Source of the DNA: Streptomyces sp. NBC_00448
GTDB taxonomy: Bacteria; Actinomycetota; Actinomycetes; Streptomycetales; Streptomycetaceae
NCBI RefSeq assembly: GCF_036014115.1
Contig: NZ_CP107913.1
Location: 2,917,001 to 2,981,000 of the forward strand
Direction of reading: 5' to 3'
Length of the DNA: 64,000 bases
Shown: positions 50,954 to 58,636 of the stretch, one piece after another
How positions within the stretch are numbered: position 1 is the stretch's first letter
Layout: each line of letters starts with the position of its first letter
Position numbers and translations under genes: made by a program
The notes under the pieces: generated by a model
What the model was told of the DNA's origin: nothing
The model's database searches: none
What the model saw: only the letters and a program-made list of their open reading frames with translations

Positions 50954-52458
50954 CAGCGATTGCTCCCCACGGGGTTTCCCGGATGTGCGGTCTTGGGGTG
51001 GCCGTCCCCCGGCGCCTTGTCGGCTCCGACGAGTCCGGCAGGTCCGGCAGGTCCGGCAGGTCCGGCAGGTGTGACGGCTACAGGTTCTTCGGGGGCTTCG
51101 GGGTGTCCGGCGCCCGCGCCGGCGCCGTGTACGCCGGCACCCGCGGCCGCCAAGCCCGTACCGGCGTCACCCGTACCCGGCGCGCGTACCCGTACCGGCC
51201 CGGGATGCGCCGCGATCGCCGCGCGGTACAGCTCGGCGGTGGCCTCGGCCGCCCGCGTCCAGGTGAACCGGGCGAGCACCCGCGCCCGCCCCGCCGCGCC
51301 GAGCCGCGCCCTCAACTCCGCATCGCCCAGCAGCCGTTCGAGCGCGGCGGCGAGCGCGCCCGGGTCGCCGGGCGGCACCGCGAGGCAGGTCTCGTTGTCC
51401 GGCCCGGCCACCTCCGGTATCGCGCCGCCGGTGGTGGCCACCAGCGGCGTGCCCGTGGCCATCGCTTCGGCGGCCGGCAGCGAGAAGCCCTCGTACAGCG
51501 ACGGCACGCAGGCGACCTCGGCGCCGCGGATCAGGTCGACCAGCTCGGCGTCGCTGATCCCCTTGACGAACTCGACCGCGTCGGCGAGCCCGAAGTCGGC
51601 GATCGCGCGGGCCACCGGGCCCCGTTCGGGCCGTTTGCCGACCACCACGAGGTGCGCCCCGGGCCGCTGGGTGCGGACCTTCGCCAGCGCCTCGACGAGG
51701 AAGACCAGGCCCTTGAGCGGCACGTCCGCGCTGGAGGTGGTGACGATCCGCCCGGGCACCTCGGGCACCGACGGGTCGGGGGCGAACAGCCGGGCGTCCG
51801 CGCCGATCGGCACGGTGTGCACCCGGTCGGGCCGCACCCCGAGGTCGGCGACGATCTCCTGGCGCGAGGAGCCGGAGACGGTCAGCACGGACGGCAGCCG
51901 CCGGGCCACCCGCTTCTGCATGCGGGTGAAGCCGTACCAGCGGCGTACCGACATCCGCTTGCGGCGGTCGGCCGCGGCGGCCAACTCCAGGCGGCGGTCG
52001 ACGGTGATGGGGTGGTGGATGGTGGTGACCAGCGGCAGGCCGAGGCCGAGCAGGCCGTACCCGAGCGTCTGGTTGTCGTGCACCACGTCGAAGTCGGCCC
52101 GGCGGGCGGCGAGATGGCGCCGTGCCCGCAGGCTGAACGTCAGCGGCTCCGGGAAGCCGCCGGTCCACATCGTGCCGACCTCCAGCGCGTCGACCCAGTC
52201 GCGGTACTCCGCCAGGCGCGGGGTGCGGAACGGATCGGGCTGCCGGTACAGGTCCAGGCTGGGCAGCTCGGTGAGGGTGACGCCCTCGCCGAGCGCGTCC
52301 AGTACGGGATAGGGCTGCGCGCCGATCACCTCGACGCGGTGGCCGAGCGCGGCCAGTTCGCGGGACAGGTGCCGGACGTACACACCCTGGCCGCCGCAGA
52401 ACGGATTGCCCTTGTAGCTCAGCAGCGCGATCCGCAGTGGCCCGGACTGAGAGGTCAC
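50953..52458 (-). CDS. GT4-family glycosyltransferase
   Basis: A 501-residue GT-B glycosyltransferase. The N-terminal domain begins I-A-L-L-S-Y-K-G-N-P-F-C-G-G-Q-G-V-Y-V. The C-terminal nucleotide-sugar site has P-S-L-Y-E-G-F-S-L-P-A-A-E-A-M-A, the E-x7-E motif of GT4. The last 80 residues are Gly/Ala/Pro-rich, partly coded by a GGTCCGGCA tandem repeat at 51040-51070. GTG at 52458 with AAGGGAG upstream. First gene of the operon, divergent from the KstR-like gene across a 258-base gap. Confidence 0.92.
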   Translation of the reverse strand: MTSQSGPLRIALLSYKGNPFCGGQGVYVRHLSRELAALGHRVEVIGAQPYPVLDALGEGVTLTELPSLDLYRQPDPFRTPRLAEYRDWVDALEVGTMWTGGFPEPLTFSLRARRHLAARRADFDVVHDNQTLGYGLLGLGLPLVTTIHHPITVDRRLELAAAADRRKRMSVRRWYGFTRMQKRVARRLPSVLTVSGSSRQEIVADLGVRPDRVHTVPIGADARLFAPDPSVPEVPGRIVTTSSADVPLKGLVFLVEALAKVRTQRPGAHLVVVGKRPERGPVARAIADFGLADAVEFVKGISDAELVDLIRGAEVACVPSLYEGFSLPAAEAMATGTPLVATTGGAIPEVAGPDNETCLAVPPGDPGALAAALERLLGDAELRARLGAAGRARVLARFTWTRAAEATAELYRAAIAAHPGPVRVRAPGTGDAGTGLAAAGAGVHGAGAGAGHPEAPEEPVAVTPAGPAGPAGPAGLVGADKAPGDGHPKTAHPGNPVGSNR

Positions 52459-52511
52459 TCCGGCTCCCTTCTCGCTGCGATTGGGCCGGAGCGTAACCGG
52501 TCGCGCTAATC

Positions 52512-52525
52512 TAGAACAAGTTTCA
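52512..52525. promoter_or_regulatory. KstR-type operator
   Basis: TAGAACAAGTTTCA fits the TnnAACnnGTTnnA consensus of the KstR sterol regulator at every fixed base. It lies 54 bases from the glycosyltransferase start, with the KstR-like gene on the other side, so it can control both. Confidence 0.8.
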
Positions 52526-52716
52526 GACTGGATCGTACAGGGGGCGGGTTCGGCCCCTCGCACCCGGCTGCCATCATGCACACACCATGAGCCGGGGCGC
52601 GCGGCACGCGAACCGGCTCCCGCCCGGACCCGCGCCGGCAGGCCGACGGCACCCCCGCAGCCACCACCCCGAGGTACGGCACAGGTACGACACCGGCACG
52701 GCAGAGGACAGTACGG

Positions 52717-53400
52717 ATGAGCGCACACCCCAGACCACCGGCCTCGGCGCTGACCGCGCGGCAGGAGGCCCGGCGCAACCGCATCCTCGCCGCCAGCACC
52801 GAGCTGGCCTGCGGCGGCGGCTTCGACGCGGTGCAGATGCGGGAGGTCGCCGAGCTGTCGGAGGTCGCCCTGGGCACCCTCTACCGCTACTTCCCGTCCA
52901 AGATCCACCTGTTGGTGGCGGTCATGGAGGACCAGCTCGGCCAGTTGCAGACGGCGCTGCGCACCCGCCCGCCGTCCGCGTCCGCTCCGGGCGACCGCGT
53001 CGCCGACACCCTGCTGCGTGCCTTCCGCGCGCTCCAGCGCGAGCCGCTGATCGCCGACGCGATGTTCCGGGCGATGATCTTCGCCGACCGCTCGGTACGC
53101 GCCCAGGTCGACACGGTGTCCCGGCTGACCACCTCGATCATCGTGGAGGCGATGGGCCGACCGGGGACGCCGCAGCCGGGCGGGGACGGCACCGGGGAAC
53201 CCGGCGCGGGCGGGGCGCACCCGGCGTCCGGGCTCCCGGCCGGGCTTCCGGCCGAGCTGCTCTCGGCCGTCCGGGTGATCGAGCACACCTGGCACGCGGC
53301 CCTGGTCGGCTGGATCTCGGGCCGTGCCTCGGTCGCCGAGGTGACGGAGGACATCCGCACGGCCTGCGGCCTCCTCGACATGGCGGCGACGCCGAACTGA
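52717..53400 (+). CDS. KstR-like TetR-family repressor
   Basis: A 227-residue TetR protein. The DNA-binding part (A-V-Q-M-R-E-V-A-E-L-S-E-V-A-L-G-T-L-Y-R-Y-F-P-S-K-I-H-L-L) is very close to that of mycobacterial KstR, and the ligand domain keeps R-E-P-L-I-A-D-A-M-F-R-A and H-A-A-L-V-G-W-I-S-G-R-A-S. A Gly/Pro/Ala-rich insertion occurs at 150-180. ATG at 52717 after GAGGAC. KstR releases DNA on binding steroid-CoA metabolites; the ligand here is not known. The operator at 52512 matches its consensus. Confidence 0.92.
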   Translation: MSAHPRPPASALTARQEARRNRILAASTELACGGGFDAVQMREVAELSEVALGTLYRYFPSKIHLLVAVMEDQLGQLQTALRTRPPSASAPGDRVADTLLRAFRALQREPLIADAMFRAMIFADRSVRAQVDTVSRLTTSIIVEAMGRPGTPQPGGDGTGEPGAGGAHPASGLPAGLPAELLSAVRVIEHTWHAALVGWISGRASVAEVTEDIRTACGLLDMAATPN

Positions 53401-53781
53401 CGGCACCACGGCGCCCCGGATCGACCGCGCGACGGCTTCCCGCACGGTCGGCGCGACGGCGCCCCCGGGGCGGAGAGCGGGCGGGCGCCAACGCCTCCGG
53501 GCCACCGCTCCACGCCCTCGCGCGCACCACTACCACGTCACTACGTTCGGTATCAGCTCGACTACGGTGAATTACTCCGATGGGAGGGCGCGCGTCCGCG
53601 CACCGCGCGCTCCTGGCGCCTCCCACCACTCCATCTCTGCACCCGGCAGGCGGTGAAGTTCACCCGCACGGGGTGATCCGCCGGGTATGAATGGGTTCGC
53701 GTTCGTCCCGGGGGTCGCGGACATCACCCGCAGGGGGATCGAGGGCGGCGCACCGAAGCGACCACGCGAGGGGAATGCCCG
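53401..53781. other. Intergenic region before the RamR-like gene
   Basis: About 380 bases. The left part is GC-rich. The part 53525-53575 (ACTACGTTCGGTATCAGCTCGACTACGG) has a lower GC content and may hold a promoter; a tandem of CACCCGCACGGGG-like motifs lies at 53660-53725. No gene was found. Confidence 0.4.
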
Positions 53782-54702
53782 GTGATACGTGTACTGGTGG
53801 CCCATGACACCTGCCTGCTGCGCTCCGCACTGGCGGCTCTGCTGGGCCGGGAGGCGGACTTCGAGGTGACGGACACGGCCTGGCCGCGCCTGGCCGAGTC
53901 CGCGCGGGACTTACGGCCGGACGTCTGCGTGGTCGACGCGGACTGTACGGGGTGGCGGCAGCACATCGGCGGAGCGGGCGGGCCGCTCAGCGGCGCGCTC
54001 GGCAGACCGGGCCGCGCCACCGCGGGCGCGAGCGCCGTCCGCGGCAGGGGCGGCGCGCGCGGCGCGGGCTTCGGCACGGGCGCCGGAACGGGGGCGGGCC
54101 TCGGGTCCAGGTCCGGCGGCGGGTCGGGGGCGGGCGGCGTCGGGGGCGCGGGGGCGCGGGGAGGAGGCCGACCGGTGAACGGCGGTAATTCGGGGGTCAG
54201 TTCGGGGAACGTCGGCGCCGGGGGCGCCGGTAATGGGGGCGGCGGCCTGTCCGGCCCGCTCCACCCCACCACGCACGGCACGGCCACCGTCGGCCCCGGC
54301 AGCGGGCTCGCCCGCGCCCGGTGCGCGCTGGTCGTGCTCACCGGCGCGGGCAAGCCGGGCGACCTGCGCCGGGCCCATGAGGCACACGCCCTGGGCTTCG
54401 TGAACAAGGACCGGTCGGCCGACAGGCTGCCCACCGCCGTCCGCCAGGCCGCCCAGGGGAAACGGTTCGTCGACGAGTCGCTCGCCGTGGAGTTCCTGCA
54501 CGCGGCCGAGATGCCGTTGACCCGGCGGGAGTTGAGCGTGCTGTCACTGAGCGCCGAGGGCGCCCCGGTCACCGAGATCGCGCACCGGCTGCACCTGTCC
54601 GACGGCACCGTGCGCAACTACCTCGCCGCGATCACCCGGAAGACGGGGGCCCGCAACCGGGTGGACGCGATCCGCATCTCGCAGGTCGCCGGCTGGGTGT
54701 GA
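53782..54702 (+). CDS. ramR: RamR-like atypical response regulator with Gly-rich insertion
   Basis: A 306-residue regulator, about 100 residues longer than the known RamR. The receiver starts I-R-V-L-V-A-H-D, with one acidic-pocket residue replaced by His8, and has Asp52 (V-V-D-A-D). It is interrupted by a Gly/Ala/Arg/Ser-rich stretch from about 62 to 175 before resuming at C-A-L-V-V-L-T-G, with the conserved Lys in F-V-N-K-D. The C-terminus is a LuxR helix-turn-helix (L-T-R-R-E-L-S-V-L; S-D-G-T-V-R-N-Y-L). GTG at 53782 follows AGGGG. By context it activates the lanthipeptide genes that lie convergent to it. Its 3' end overlaps the ABC gene by 159 bases. Confidence 0.82.
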   Translation: MIRVLVAHDTCLLRSALAALLGREADFEVTDTAWPRLAESARDLRPDVCVVDADCTGWRQHIGGAGGPLSGALGRPGRATAGASAVRGRGGARGAGFGTGAGTGAGLGSRSGGGSGAGGVGGAGARGGGRPVNGGNSGVSSGNVGAGGAGNGGGGLSGPLHPTTHGTATVGPGSGLARARCALVVLTGAGKPGDLRRAHEAHALGFVNKDRSADRLPTAVRQAAQGKRFVDESLAVEFLHAAEMPLTRRELSVLSLSAEGAPVTEIAHRLHLSDGTVRNYLAAITRKTGARNRVDAIRISQVAGWV

Positions 54703-56520
54703 GGAGGCCGCGGCGGCCGCGTCCTGGGGATCGGCCGCCGCGGCGGCGTCGGACTCGACGTCAACGCTACGTTCGGGCTCGGCTTCGGCTTCGGCTTCGG
54801 CTTCAGCGTCGGACCAGCCGCCCACCAGGTCCCGGTAGAGCGCCGAGCGGGCCGGCAGGTCCTCGTGCGTACCGCACACCGCGCGCGTGCCGTCCAGCAC
54901 GAGCACCCGGCCGGCCCGCCGGGCCGAACTCATCCGGTGCGCGATGACCACCAGGGTCCCGCCCGGCCGCCGGGCGAACGCCTCCTCGGCGACGGCCTCG
55001 GCGGCCGGGTCGAGATGGCAGGTCGCCTCGTCCAGCACCACAAGTCCCGCCGGGGACAGATACGTTCGGGCCAGCGCGATCAACTGCCGCTCGCCCGAGG
55101 ACAGCCGGGCCGGGTCGAGCTCGGCGTCCAGCCCGCCCAGCGCGGCCACCAGCGGCCCGGCCCCCACCACGTCCGCGGCGGCGAGCAGTTCACCGTCCCC
55201 GGGCTCCCCCGAGGCATCCGGCTCCGCGGGGTCCCTCAACTCGCCTGGCCCGGGCCGCAGGTACGCCAGGTTCTCCCGCACCGTCCCGGTCAGGACGTAC
55301 GCCTCCTGCGGCACGAGCGCGGGGCGGCCCGCGGTCCGCACGTCGCCGCGGTCGGGGCGCAGCAGGCCCGCCGCGAGGGCGGCCAGGGTGGACTTGCCGA
55401 TGCCGCTCGGGCCGACCACGGCGAGGTGTTCGCCCGCCGCGACCGTCAACTCCAGTTCGTGCAGGACCGGGTCCGCGCCGGGCCCGTAACCGAAGGTCAC
55501 CTCGCGCAGGTGCAGCACGCAGCCGGGTGCGTCGGGGTACTCCACCACCGTGTCCGTGGCGGGGAGCTGGTCCGCGTCGCCGCCGATCCGTCGCAGGACG
55601 ACGCCGAGCCGGGTGCCGGCCGCGCCCAGCGTGTGCACGAGGTTCTGCAGGGCCGGTTGCAGGGACTGGGTGAGGTAGGTGAGCGCGCCCAGCAGGTCGC
55701 CCGGGGTGAGCCGGTGGGTGCGGATCAGCCAGGGCGCGGCCACCAGCAGGAGCAGCACGGGGAGTTGACCGCCGACGGCGAGTGCGGCGGCGCGCAGCAC
55801 TCCCCAGCGGGCGAGCGCCCGGGCGGTGTCCAGCGCGGTCTCCGTGCGGGCGTCGGCGCGGGCGGACATCAGCGGTTCCGCGCCGCACGCGGTGATGTCG
55901 CGCAGGCCGCCGGCGAGGGCGCCGCACTCCTCGGCGAGCGCCTCGTCGGCGGCGAGGTAGGCGTGCTGGCGGCGGGCCAGCGGGCGCAGGCCCGCCGCGA
56001 ACAGCGCGACCCCGACGGCCAGCGGCGGCAGCACGATCAGCAGCAGCACGGGGGCGAGCGCGCACATCCCGGCGAGCGCGCCGGCCGCGGTGAAGGCGAA
56101 CGAGCGCAGCACCAGGACCAGGCCGCCGAACGTGTCCCTGGCGATCTCCACCTGGTGGGTCAGCCGGGAGACGACGGCGCCGTCTCCGGCCCCGCGCCCG
56201 CGCACCGAGGCCCGCAGCCCGCCGCGCACCACCCGTGTCACGAGGGTGTCCCGCAGCGGCTCGACCAGTCCGGCCAGCCCGCGGAAGACCCGCGCGGTGC
56301 CGTACGCGCCGATTGGCACCGCGACGGCCGCCAGCGCGAGCCACCACAGCCCCGCGGCGTCACGCCCACGCAGGAACCCGTCATCGAGCGCCTTCGCGAC
56401 GGCGTAGCCCACCACGAACGTCTGCACCGACTCCACCACCGACCAGCCGGCCAACACCCCCAGGCCCCGGGCCCGCTGCCGCAGATAGCCACGCATCCGC
56501 ACCACACCGTCCCCCGTCAC
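54544..56520 (-). CDS. ramB: ABC transporter, RamA/RamB-type half-transporter 2
   Basis: A 658-residue half-transporter, with a membrane domain of six spans (20-300) and an ATPase: Walker A V-V-G-P-S-G-I-G-K-S-T, signature L-S-S-G-E-R-Q, Walker B G-L-V-V-L-D-E-A. GTG at 56520 overlaps the partner's stop (GTGA). After the ATPase come an S-D-A-E-A-E-A-E-A-E-A-E repeat (encoded by the GCTTCG microsatellite at 54777-54808) and about 60 further residues that read antisense to the RamR helix-turn-helix. The natural end may therefore have been lost. With the partner gene it likely exports the SapB-like peptide. RamA/B assignment is by order. Confidence 0.85.
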   Translation of the reverse strand: MTGDGVVRMRGYLRQRARGLGVLAGWSVVESVQTFVVGYAVAKALDDGFLRGRDAAGLWWLALAAVAVPIGAYGTARVFRGLAGLVEPLRDTLVTRVVRGGLRASVRGRGAGDGAVVSRLTHQVEIARDTFGGLVLVLRSFAFTAAGALAGMCALAPVLLLIVLPPLAVGVALFAAGLRPLARRQHAYLAADEALAEECGALAGGLRDITACGAEPLMSARADARTETALDTARALARWGVLRAAALAVGGQLPVLLLLVAAPWLIRTHRLTPGDLLGALTYLTQSLQPALQNLVHTLGAAGTRLGVVLRRIGGDADQLPATDTVVEYPDAPGCVLHLREVTFGYGPGADPVLHELELTVAAGEHLAVVGPSGIGKSTLAALAAGLLRPDRGDVRTAGRPALVPQEAYVLTGTVRENLAYLRPGPGELRDPAEPDASGEPGDGELLAAADVVGAGPLVAALGGLDAELDPARLSSGERQLIALARTYLSPAGLVVLDEATCHLDPAAEAVAEEAFARRPGGTLVVIAHRMSSARRAGRVLVLDGTRAVCGTHEDLPARSALYRDLVGGWSDAEAEAEAEAEPERSVDVESDAAAAADPQDAAAAASSHPAGDLRDADRVHPVAGPRLPGDRGEVVAHGAVGQVQPVRDLGDRGALGAQ

Positions 56521-58256
56521 AACTCCCCCTCCCCGCCTACCGCCACAGCGGCCACCGACCCGCCCGAGTCCACGGACGGCGCCGCGAACAGGGCGCGGTA
56601 GGCCGGGTCCTGCCAGAGGGTGCGGTGGGGGGCGAGGGCGCGCAGCCGGCCGGAGTCGAGCCAGGCGACGAGGTCGGCGCGGGCGGCCGTGGCGGCGCGG
56701 TGGGTGGTGAGCAGGCGGGTGCGGCCGAGCGGGTCGTGCAGCAGCGAGTGGGCGACGTGGAGTTCGGTGACGGTGTCGAGGCTCGACGTGGCGTCGTCGA
56801 GCACAAGGAGCCGGCCGCCGTGCGCGAAAGCCCTTGCCAGACCGAGGCGTTGGACCTCACCGCCGGACAGGGGGGCGGCGGCGCGCGGGGTGGCGTAGCC
56901 GTCGGGCAGCCGCCGCAGGAAGCCGTCGGCGCCGGCCGCGCGGGCGGCGCCGGTGACCGTCTCGGGCGTCAACTCCCTCGGCCCGAAGGCGATCGCGTCG
57001 GCGAGGGTGTCGCCGAGCAGGACGGGCCGCTCGAAGGCGTAGCCGACGGCGTCGCGCAGTTCGAGCCGGCTGAGGGTGGACAGCGGGCGGCCATCGAGCA
57101 GGACGACGCCCTCGTCGGGGTCGGTGAGCCGTCCGGCAAGCGCGGCCAGCACGGACTTGCCCGCGCCGGACGGCCCGACGACGGCGACGCAACTGCCGCC
57201 GGGCACGGTGAGGTCGAGCCGGTCCAGGACGGTCTCGCCGCCGCGGGTGACGGTGACGCCCCGCACTTCGAGCGTGCCGGGGCCGTCCTGCGGCAGCCGG
57301 GCCGTGCCGTGGGCGGGCGCGGGCACCGCGAGCACGCCGGCGATCCGGCGGGCGGCGGCCCGGCCGCGGACGAGGGCGCCCAACTGCCCGACCACCGCGC
57401 CGATTCCGGTGGCGAGCAGCGCGTAGCGGGATGCGGCGAGCAGCCCTCCGACGGTCAACGCACCCTGGGCCAGCCGCAGTCCGCCGACCGCGAGGACGAG
57501 GATCTGCAGCAGCGGCACGAGGACGGCCGCCTGCGCGGTGGCCCGGCCCTGGACCCGCCACATCCGGTGTCCCTGGGCGCTGAGTTCGGGCAGCGGCCGC
57601 AGCACCCGGGCGGTCTCACGCTCCTCGGTGCGGGCGGCGGCGATGGTGCGGGCGCCGCCGATCGCCTCGACCAGGCGGGCGGCGATCCGGCCCTGGGCGT
57701 CCTGGTAGCGGGCGACGCTGTCGGAGGAGGCGCGGGCGAAGCGGTGGACGAGCAGCGCCAGCGGCGGGGCGCCGAGCAGGAAGGCCGCCGCCAGCCACGG
57801 GTCGGTCAGGAAGAGGGCGACGATGCCGCCGAGCGGGGTGCCGATGGCGGCGGGCAGCGTCGCGGCGGCGGCGGGCACGCCGCCCGCGTCGGCCGCGTTG
57901 CCGACCAGCCGGGTCACCAGGTCGCCGCCGCCGGTCACCCGGGCGGCCAGCACGTGGCGTACCGCCCGGCGCCGTACCGCCGCGGTGACCCGGGCGCCGG
58001 AGACGGCCGCGAGCACGTCGCTCGCGGCGCCCACCAGCACCTGACCGGCGACGACCGCGGCGCACCCCCAGACCCAGCGCCCGCCGCCCCGCCCGCGCAG
58101 CACCTGGTCCACGGCGTGCCCGAGCGCGGTCGGCAGCAGCAGGCCGAGCCCGACGGACAGCCCGGCGAGCACCGCGACCGCGCAGACGGCGGCCCGGCTG
58201 CCGCGGGTCGCGGGCCGCACCACGCGGGGCGGCGGCGTCGCGTCAGGGTCGGCCAT
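56517..58256 (-). CDS. ramA: ABC transporter, RamA/RamB-type half-transporter 1
   Basis: A 579-residue half-transporter, six spans (30-300), ATPase with Walker A V-V-G-P-S-G-A-G-K-S, signature L-S-G-G-E-V-Q-R-L-G and Walker B L-L-V-L-D-D-A (Asp-Asp instead of Asp-Glu, so the catalytic Glu is missing; its partner has D-E). This asymmetry suggests one degenerate and one active ATP site. ATG at 58256 has GGAGGAGG upstream; the longer frame to 58403 is only the low-complexity spacer. Downstream of ramS, separated by a hairpin. Confidence 0.87.
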   Translation of the reverse strand: MADPDATPPPRVVRPATRGSRAAVCAVAVLAGLSVGLGLLLPTALGHAVDQVLRGRGGGRWVWGCAAVVAGQVLVGAASDVLAAVSGARVTAAVRRRAVRHVLAARVTGGGDLVTRLVGNAADAGGVPAAAATLPAAIGTPLGGIVALFLTDPWLAAAFLLGAPPLALLVHRFARASSDSVARYQDAQGRIAARLVEAIGGARTIAAARTEERETARVLRPLPELSAQGHRMWRVQGRATAQAAVLVPLLQILVLAVGGLRLAQGALTVGGLLAASRYALLATGIGAVVGQLGALVRGRAAARRIAGVLAVPAPAHGTARLPQDGPGTLEVRGVTVTRGGETVLDRLDLTVPGGSCVAVVGPSGAGKSVLAALAGRLTDPDEGVVLLDGRPLSTLSRLELRDAVGYAFERPVLLGDTLADAIAFGPRELTPETVTGAARAAGADGFLRRLPDGYATPRAAAPLSGGEVQRLGLARAFAHGGRLLVLDDATSSLDTVTELHVAHSLLHDPLGRTRLLTTHRAATAARADLVAWLDSGRLRALAPHRTLWQDPAYRALFAAPSVDSGGSVAAVAVGGEGEL

Positions 58257-58366
58257 GCGTTCCTCCTCCGGCGGACGGCGGCGTGCGGGTGAACGGGGGC
58301 CAAGGCGGGGGCGAAGGCGGGTGCCAAGGCGAAGGCGGGGACGGGCGCGGGGGCGGGCATGCCGGG

Positions 58367-58395
58367 GCCCCGCCCCCGGGTGCGGGGGGCGGGGC
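58367..58395 (-). terminator. Hairpin (attenuator) between the precursor and ABC genes
   Basis: An 11-bp stem, GCCCCGCCCCC and its complement, with a seven-base loop, 28 bases after the precursor stop. It is a likely partial terminator that lets precursor mRNA exceed transporter mRNA. The rest of the gap (58257-58366) is a GGCG/AAGGCG low-complexity repeat. Confidence 0.6.
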
Positions 58396-58422
58396 TTGGT
58401 CACCGGTCGAACCGCCGTGACG

Positions 58423-58542
58423 TCACAGGCAGATGAGGAAGCTCACCGTGCTGACGCAGCTCAGCAGGCTCAACGAGCTGGCGTTCTCGCCGCCGTGTCC
58501 GTGCTCGGCGGGCTCCATGTCCTGAAGGTCGAGAAGGGCCAT
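58423..58542 (-). CDS. ramS: SapB-like class III lanthipeptide precursor (RamS-like)
   Basis: A 39-codon gene, read directly from the DNA. The leader begins M-A-L-L-D-L-Q-D-M-E, containing the L-L-D-L-Q motif recognised by class III synthetases, and runs on with E-H-G-H-G-G-E-N-A. The core has two S-x2-S-x3-C blocks: S22-S-L-S25-L-L-S-C29 and S31-T-V-S34-F-L-I-C38, followed by Leu39. RamS has the same two-block layout (with two residues between blocks instead of one), so two thioether rings and a hydrophobic, surfactant-like peptide are expected. ATG at 58542 with AAAGGAAA upstream. It lies between the RamC-like and ABC genes. Confidence 0.92.
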   Translation of the reverse strand: MALLDLQDMEPAEHGHGGENASSLSLLSCVSTVSFLICL

Positions 58543-58636
58543 GTCAGGTGTTTCCTTTCCATTGGTGTCGCCGAGGAATTCGGCAGGGTGAGGCACGGCC
58601 CGGGTCGCTGCCCGGACCGGTTCGTGGGGCCCGCGT

